The notes under the pieces: generated by a model
The model's database searches: none
Told to the model about the DNA's origin: nothing
What the model saw: only the letters and a program-made list of their open reading frames with translations
NCBI GenBank assembly: GCA_003952965.2
Contig: CM025853.1
Location: 23,941,436-24,005,435 of the forward strand
DNA length: 64,000 nucleotides
Source: Morella rubra
Lineage: Eukaryota > Streptophyta > Magnoliopsida > Fagales > Myricaceae
Direction of reading: 5' to 3'
Position numbers and translations under genes: made by a program
In this document: piece after piece, positions 58,662-64,000 of the stretch
How positions within the stretch are numbered: the stretch's first letter is position 1
Layout of the letters: the number at the start of each line of letters is the position of its first letter

Positions 58662-59079
58662 TGAATATTCTGCGCCAATATCCTCTTTCTTTTTTTTTTT
58701 TTCCTCTCTTAGATCTGGTCATACATTTTGTAACATATGGTTTCTAGGTATGCAGTATTTCCTAGTTCTTCAAAGTATATATTGTTTGTGAAGCCTTGCG
58801 ACTTGGAAGGACAGTCTTTTCTTTTTTCTTTTTTATTTTTTTTATGGTTTTTGAAATAGTAATATTAATGAACGAATAGATGTAACATCTACAGAATTAT
58901 GGTGGGTGCATGATCAGACCCAATATTGTATTTCCAGATGAGAGAGTAACTAATTAAGTACTGAGTGATCAAAACTACCGTACGATGTGGTTGAGTTCCA
59001 TTTAATACTGCACGCTTCTTCTACTGGGTTAATCCACGGGCAAATTGATTTGTAAAGAGAAACCACCAACGCCTCCATA
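58662..59079. other. Intergenic, nothing recognisable
   Basis: Contains T-runs at 58690 and 58820-58845. No gene or complete element seen. Confidence 0.4.
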
Positions 59080-59684
59080 AATGGCCAAATCAAGCAGCAT
59101 TAGTTGAAAATTATCGCTCAAAAAGTTTCCGTGCTTCTCAGTAGGACAGTGCTATTTCCTTTAATGCCATTTAGATATACCATGTTGATCCCGACAGAAA
59201 AGACAAGATTAAGGTTGCTGCCATCGCATCATGCATAGAATGGAGTTTCTTGTCCGGCACTGTGCCTACTAATGACATACACAGCCTAACCGTAAGAGAT
59301 GATCCGATGCTAGGTAGGTCATAAGGCTAGGCCGTATAGGTAAATTCAGCAGAAAAATATTAGGTAATTTGATCTATGTGTACTCCACGTTGGTTGGTAA
59401 CACATCAGTAAACATGGTTGATAAGAAGAAAATTACGAGTTTCTCACCAATCCTCTAGACAAACATGACCACCTAGAAAAGACAAATGCAGATAAGCTTC
59501 ATTGATTAATAGTGTCTTTGACTATACAGGCCAGTCTTTTTCATGTCATCTTCTTTCTCTTCTTTCTTTTACTTTTCTTCGTAGCATTGATGTCTTTCAT
59601 TATTGGAAGCGAAATGACAGATATACTCTTGCCGAAGTCATGGTAGCAATTAAAGTCAGAAAAAAAACACATAAATAATAAGAA

Positions 59685-60693
59685 CAGTGGCGAACTAGAA
59701 TCCAATTTGAAGAGGGGCAATCTCTTAAGACGAAACGATTGAAAAAAAATTCTTACATAATATAAAATATGTCTTAGAATTGAAATATTGAAAATGACTA
59801 CAAATATTAAAATACACGTATCGTATTATTTATTGAGAATGAAAGATAGCAATTGAATCTTATGGTTCTATATTTTATGAAAACGTTGCAAAATGACTTC
59901 ATTCTTAATAGTTTTAAAAGTTTTCCTCTCAACGTATATTACTATGCTATTATTCATCCACTCATCTCCCATCTTATTACATAAATAGTGTTTGAAAATC
60001 ATATTTTCGATGTAATTTTGTTCAGCACAAAATGCTATAAAAGGAAAGAGGATATAGAAAAAGATAAATCTTTGTTGAGGCCGTCCAAAATAAAGAAAGC
60101 AAACGACGACATTGCTGCTAGCAATAGACAATTAAAATTACGCCTAATTGCACTTTTTAGATCAAATCTATTCATCTTTCTCTTTCGCTTCAAAAATTTA
60201 ATATATAGAAGTCTTTTTGAGCTCCAAACATATATATATATGTTGTCTAAGCGAACCCCAAACATATTCAAATCAACAGTTTTTACCATTATTCAGCTTT
60301 ATTTGATACTGCTTTAATTTTATTTTTATTTGTTACTGCTTTTATTTATTTATTTATTTGAATAGATTTCCACTTATTATTAAGCCTCTATTGTCTAATT
60401 ATTTTTATTCCTCCACTTATCTCACGAAGCCAATACACGGCTTCCTATGTTTCTGTCGTTTCCTTCCTTTTTTATTTTTCTCAGTTTTCTTTGTTAACAT
60501 ACATGAATATTTGGAGACCAAGGCATTAAACAAGTATTGCAATTTTTGGTATTGGGCAGGCCAAGAGGGGCATGGGCTTGGGGCTGGGCGCGTCAAGGGG
60601 GCAAAACCTTTAAAAAAAAAATTCATTTGTTTGGCGGAAACCAACCGGGGCTGAGCCCGAGCCCTCGTTCTCCCCAGTCTGGTTCTGCCACTG
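59685..60693. mobile_element. Non-autonomous hAT (Tip100-like) insertion in the first UGT promoter copy
   Basis: Termini CAGTGGCGAACTAGA and, from the right end, CAGTGGCAGAACCAG: the CAGTGGC-type TIR of plant Tip100 hAT elements. The 8-bp target duplication is AATAAGAA (59677-59684) / AATAAAAA (60694-60701). The unoccupied sequence in the second copy reads AATAAGAACGATATTGG, confirming the insertion. No intact transposase. Confidence 0.82.
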
Positions 60694-60778
60694 AATAAAA
60701 ATGATATTGATCAGGTTTGTATCAGTGCTTCTGTATAAGCTGCCGGGCACTAATCACAGAAGAGAAAGAAAAGGCACC

Positions 60779-60838
60779 ATGAAAAACCACCACTTCTTGC
60801 TCATATCCTGCCTTGCCCAAGGCCATATCAACCCTACA
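60779..60838 (+). pseudogene. UGT75-like 5' stump (about 20 codons)
   Basis: ATG followed by KNHHFLLISCLAQGHINPT, matching the start of the intact gene at 61788 with two substitutions (PG to LA). After the AACCCTACA word the homology stops. The frame continues only into low-complexity sequence and ends near 60898. Promoter and start are present without a gene. Confidence 0.88.
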
Positions 60839-61787
60839 GTCCTTCTCTCACGTTCTCTCTCTTTTATTTTATTTTTTTCTTTTTCTCAAATCCTTTAAAA
60901 CGTATATTTGAAAAATATAAATATTAAAAAAATAAAGAAATATTTAAAAAGTAATATTTAAATAAAATAGTAAAAATAAATGATTAAAATAGAGAAACTG
61001 TACTTATAAGTGTTTTTAAAAAATTAATAGATAAAATAGAAAATTATGTTTTTAATTAAAATAAAAAATTAAATTTAAATAAACTATTAGAAATTAATCC
61101 TCTAATGGCCAAAATCAAGTAGCATTAGTTGAAAACTATCGCCCAAAAAGTTTCCGTGATTCTCAGTAGGAGAGTGCTACTTCCTTTAATGCCATTTAGA
61201 TTTACCATGTTGATCCCAACAGAAAAGACAAGATTAAGATTGCTGCCATCGCATCATGCATAAAATGGAGTTTCTTTTCCGCCGCTGTGGCTACTAAATG
61301 ACATATACAGCCTAACGAGGAGATGATCCGATGCTAGGTATGTCATAAGGCTAGGCCGTAGAGGTAATTTCAGCAGAAAAATATTAGATATTAATTAAGC
61401 TATGTGTACTCCACGTTCAAAGTTTGGTAGGTGATTCATCAGTAAACAGTTAATAAAAAAAAAAGGAGTTTCTCACCAAACCTTTAGACAAACATGACCA
61501 CCTAGAAAAGACATGCAGATAAGCTTATTAATGGTGCCTTTGACTACGTAGCAGCCATAGTCTTTTTCAGGTCATCTTCGTTCTCTTCTTTCTATTACTT
61601 TTCTTCGTATCATTGATGTCTTCTATTATTGGAAGCGAAATGACTGCTATACTCTTGCCGAAGAACACGTAAACAATAAGAACGATATTGGTCAGGTTTG
61701 TACAGTGCTTCTTTTTATCCACTAATAAAGGCATGCCAAGGGTAACAGCTGCTGAGCACTAATCACAGAAGAGAAAGAAAAGGCACC

Positions 61788-63173
61788 ATGAAAAACCACC
61801 ACTTCCTGCTCATATCCTGCCCTGGCCAAGGCCATATCAACCCTACACTCGAACTCGCCAAGCGCCTAATAAACGCCGGTGCACTTGTCACCTTCGCCAC
61901 CACCGTCCATGGACTCCGACAAATAAAAACGTTTCCCTCCCTTGATGGACTATCATATGCTTTTTTCTCCGATGGCTTCGATGATGGAACCAAGCCCACT
62001 GATGACCTCAACTACATAATGTCCGAGTTCAAGCGCGTCGGGTCCCAAACACTCGCCAGCTTGATTATGAGCCTCTCGAAAGAGCAGCGCGGAGTCAGCT
62101 TCTTAATCTACACCGTACTCCTCCCCTGGGCTGCAGACGTGGCGCGTGATATGGGAATTCCTTCTGCTTTTCTCTGCATCCAGTCCACGGCGGCATTTGC
62201 CATCTTCCACCATTACTTCGACAGTATAAAAGGTATGTACGAAATCTATAAGCATAGACCTCCAAGTTCGGTACAATTGCAAGGTTTGCCTCCTTTTGCA
62301 GCCACAGACCTACCTTCCTTTCTCTTACCTACTAGTCCACACGCTTCAGTCGTCCCAACTTTTCAAGAGCACATCCAAACCCTGGAAAAGGATCCTAAAC
62401 CGTGCGTGCTTCTGAACAGCTTTGATGCTCTAGAAGAAGCTGCAATCAGAACCGTTGATAATATGAACCTAATAACAATCGGACCATTGGTTCCATCCTG
62501 TATGTTCGATGGAGGAGACGGCCAATCGGATGCCTCGTCCAGATGCGACTTGTTCGAGAGCGGTAAGGATTATATTCATTGGCTGAACTCAAAGCCAAAT
62601 CACTCAGTAGTTTATGTGTCTTTCGGAAGCATGGTTGCGATGCAGAGAAAGCAAATGGAAGAGATGTTGAATGGACTAGTAGATTGTGGCCGCCCATTCT
62701 TGTGGGTGATCCGATCTTCCGAGCTTAGTGGGGGGCAAGAAGCAGATGATATGATAAAGAACAAGTTGAAGAAAGAAGAACAAGGATTAATCGTGCCATG
62801 GTGTTCGCAGGTGGAGGTGCTATGTCACCATTCAGTGGGGTGTTCCGTGACCCATTGCGGGTGGAACTCGACGTTAGAGAGTATGATGGCCGGGGTGCCA
62901 CTGGTGGCGTGTCCACATTTTTCGGACCAGCTGACGAACGCAAAGCTGGTAGAGGAGGTGTGGGGGACTGGAATCAAAGCAATAGGCAATAAGGAAGGGG
63001 TTGTGGAGAGGGAAGAGATAAAGAGGTGTGTGGAGATGCTTATGGGGGGCGGAGGGAAAGGGCAAGAGATAAGAAGGAATGTCGAGAAATGGAAAAGTCT
63101 GTCTGTGCAGGCTGTGCGGGAAGGCGGTTCTTCCCACGAGCATTTCAGGCTTTTCATGCAAGAGCTGGGTTAG
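61788..63173 (+). CDS. UDP-glycosyltransferase, UGT75 family (intronless)
   Basis: 461 aa, single exon, GT1 family. The N-terminal acceptor domain starts KNHHFLLISCPGQGHINPT, with catalytic His16 in GQGHINP. The C-terminal donor domain has the 44-residue PSPG box from W338 (WCSQVEVLCHHSVGC) through THCGWNSTLES to DQ at 381. The final Gln of the box favours UDP-glucose. Overall layout (FSDGFDDG near residue 62, HWLNSKPNHSVVYVSFGS) fits UGT75 enzymes such as crocetin- or anthocyanin-type glucosyltransferases; the acceptor cannot be predicted. Cytosolic, no signal peptide. Upstream ~690 bp is duplicated at 59080. The start is fixed by the conserved N-terminus. Confidence 0.92.
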   Translation: MKNHHFLLISCPGQGHINPTLELAKRLINAGALVTFATTVHGLRQIKTFPSLDGLSYAFFSDGFDDGTKPTDDLNYIMSEFKRVGSQTLASLIMSLSKEQRGVSFLIYTVLLPWAADVARDMGIPSAFLCIQSTAAFAIFHHYFDSIKGMYEIYKHRPPSSVQLQGLPPFAATDLPSFLLPTSPHASVVPTFQEHIQTLEKDPKPCVLLNSFDALEEAAIRTVDNMNLITIGPLVPSCMFDGGDGQSDASSRCDLFESGKDYIHWLNSKPNHSVVYVSFGSMVAMQRKQMEEMLNGLVDCGRPFLWVIRSSELSGGQEADDMIKNKLKKEEQGLIVPWCSQVEVLCHHSVGCSVTHCGWNSTLESMMAGVPLVACPHFSDQLTNAKLVEEVWGTGIKAIGNKEGVVEREEIKRCVEMLMGGGGKGQEIRRNVEKWKSLSVQAVREGGSSHEHFRLFMQELG

Positions 63174-63545
63174 AAAGGAAGTTGGATTTAATGTTATAAG
63201 ATTGAAGGGGTAATTAATTAGGCTGCGGCATATATCCGAAGGTGCTTGTTAAAGTCTTTGTCATTTCACTGCTATGTTCAAATGTGTGTGCTTTGTTTTT
63301 GTGTATTACAATCTTGTCGACACGATTGACCCATTACCTCCTATAAGATATGCAATTGGATTTTTGAGGTTATTAGAATTTTTTTTTGGGTTGGACCTAC
63401 CCCTTTACATATTTGCCACATATACATTCATAGACCCAAATATCCGAGCCAAATCTGGAAATGATGGGCTTCACTCTGAGATATCTCAGTTAATCCATGA
63501 TCGATATATTTGTACATATATTCTAGATATTGCAGACATGTCTCC
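63174..63545. other. UGT 3' region
   Basis: AT-rich 3' flank; no further gene seen. A weak frame at 63274-63549 has no recognisable content. Confidence 0.4.
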
Positions 63546-63548
63546 ATG

Positions 63549-63938
63549 AAAAAAAAAAAAACATTTTTATTTACAAACTAACACACGTGTTGTGCACCTT
63601 TGTATAATAAATTATCACATTTGAAATATTACATCCATAAATTACACACCTCTAATATATTTTCTGTCAAATTAAACAGAAATTAAGTTTTTTTTAATAC
63701 AAAATATTAATTACTCTTTTTTAAAAAAACGTCAGTCAATAGGTTATAAGTAAGAGTATAATCGTCATTTTATTTAAAAATAATAGTAATAATTTTTGGT
63801 TAATTTGACCGAAAAATAGACCATTCGATGTAATATTAGAAATAAGTAATTTGTAAATGTAATTTTTTAAACGTAATAATTTAAGATATAAAATATAAAA
63901 TATATCGTAATTTCATGTGAAAATATATTTTTTTTTAC
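63549..63938. mobile_element. Degenerate MULE-type MITE, fourth copy
   Basis: Same layout as 37589-37986. Left part: ATTATCACATTTGAAATATTACA and CTGTCAAATTAAACAGA. Right part: inverse words TTAATTTGACCGAAAAATAGACC and TAAACGTAATAATTTAAG. Ends are decayed and no clear target duplication is seen. Confidence 0.5.
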
Positions 63939-64000
63939 CAAAAACATAAAACACTGAGCAATTCGGCTTTCAAACAATTGGGAGTTGACGGAAATGACTA

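Larger units (their letters stand above)
59080..60838 (+). repeat. Duplicated UGT upstream region, first copy (with 5' gene stump)
   Basis: 59080-59684 plus 60694-60838 aligns with 61104-61847: the UGT promoter, leader and first ~20 codons. It is split by a 1.0 kb hAT insertion. The second copy (61104-61847) is attached to the intact gene. After 60838 homology ends in AT-rich filler (60839-61103) that shows no gene. Confidence 0.88.

Noticed and set aside
63274-63549. 91-codon frame downstream of the UGT
   Set aside because: Low-complexity hydrophobic sequence in AT-rich DNA with no known match.

Overview
The window looks like nuclear DNA of a woody or long-lived eudicot. Genes are split by GT-AG introns, intergenic DNA is AT-rich, the intact genes are plant-specific (snakin/GASA peptides, an At3g50050-like membrane-anchored A1 aspartic protease, a UGT75-type glucosyltransferase), and roughly three quarters of the sequence is nested transposable elements. 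Species cannot be fixed from the sequence alone.

Layout. (1) 1-9742: a huge inverted repeat with two ~4.84 kb arms around a ~59 bp spacer. Each arm carries, from outside in, a decayed PF20167-type plant transposon ORF, a GTTCGAAC-rich stretch, a 1.44 kb Pack-MULE holding captured pieces of a phospholipase A1-Igamma gene and an importin beta-1 gene, and the 3' LTR plus 3' internal end of a SIRE-like Copia element. The symmetry axis lies in that element. (2) 9743-12042: DNA ending in a CACTA-like terminus, with an 878 bp hAT-type MITE inside. (3) 12043-23722 (copy A) and 29861-37090 (copy B): a tandem segmental duplication. Each copy has an intact two-exon snakin gene and the 3' exons of the aspartic protease. 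Copy A later received a 5.1 kb Copia retrotransposon; copy B still shows the empty site. (4) 23723-29860: a 3.8 kb hAT element (RICESLEEPER-like transposase, decayed) nested in another hAT-like element, then a PPR gene relic. (5) 35315-41795: the complete 12-exon aspartic protease gene on the minus strand (656 aa), convergent with snakin B. (6) 43340-47057: a probable giant solo LTR of Gypsy type with two GC-rich minisatellites. (7) 47888-56914: a 9.0 kb CACTA element with decayed TNPD and TNPA genes, followed by a gypsy-type-domain coiled-coil relic. (8) 59080-63173: a duplicated UGT promoter. The first copy is a 5' stump carrying a 1.0 kb hAT insertion; the second drives an intact intronless UGT75-like gene of 461 aa.

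Only four loci look like functional host genes: snakin A, snakin B, the aspartic protease and the UGT. The other coding-looking sequence is transposon-derived or broken. The most unusual feature is the palindrome: if transcribed across its axis it would form a long hairpin RNA containing fragments of two captured host genes.
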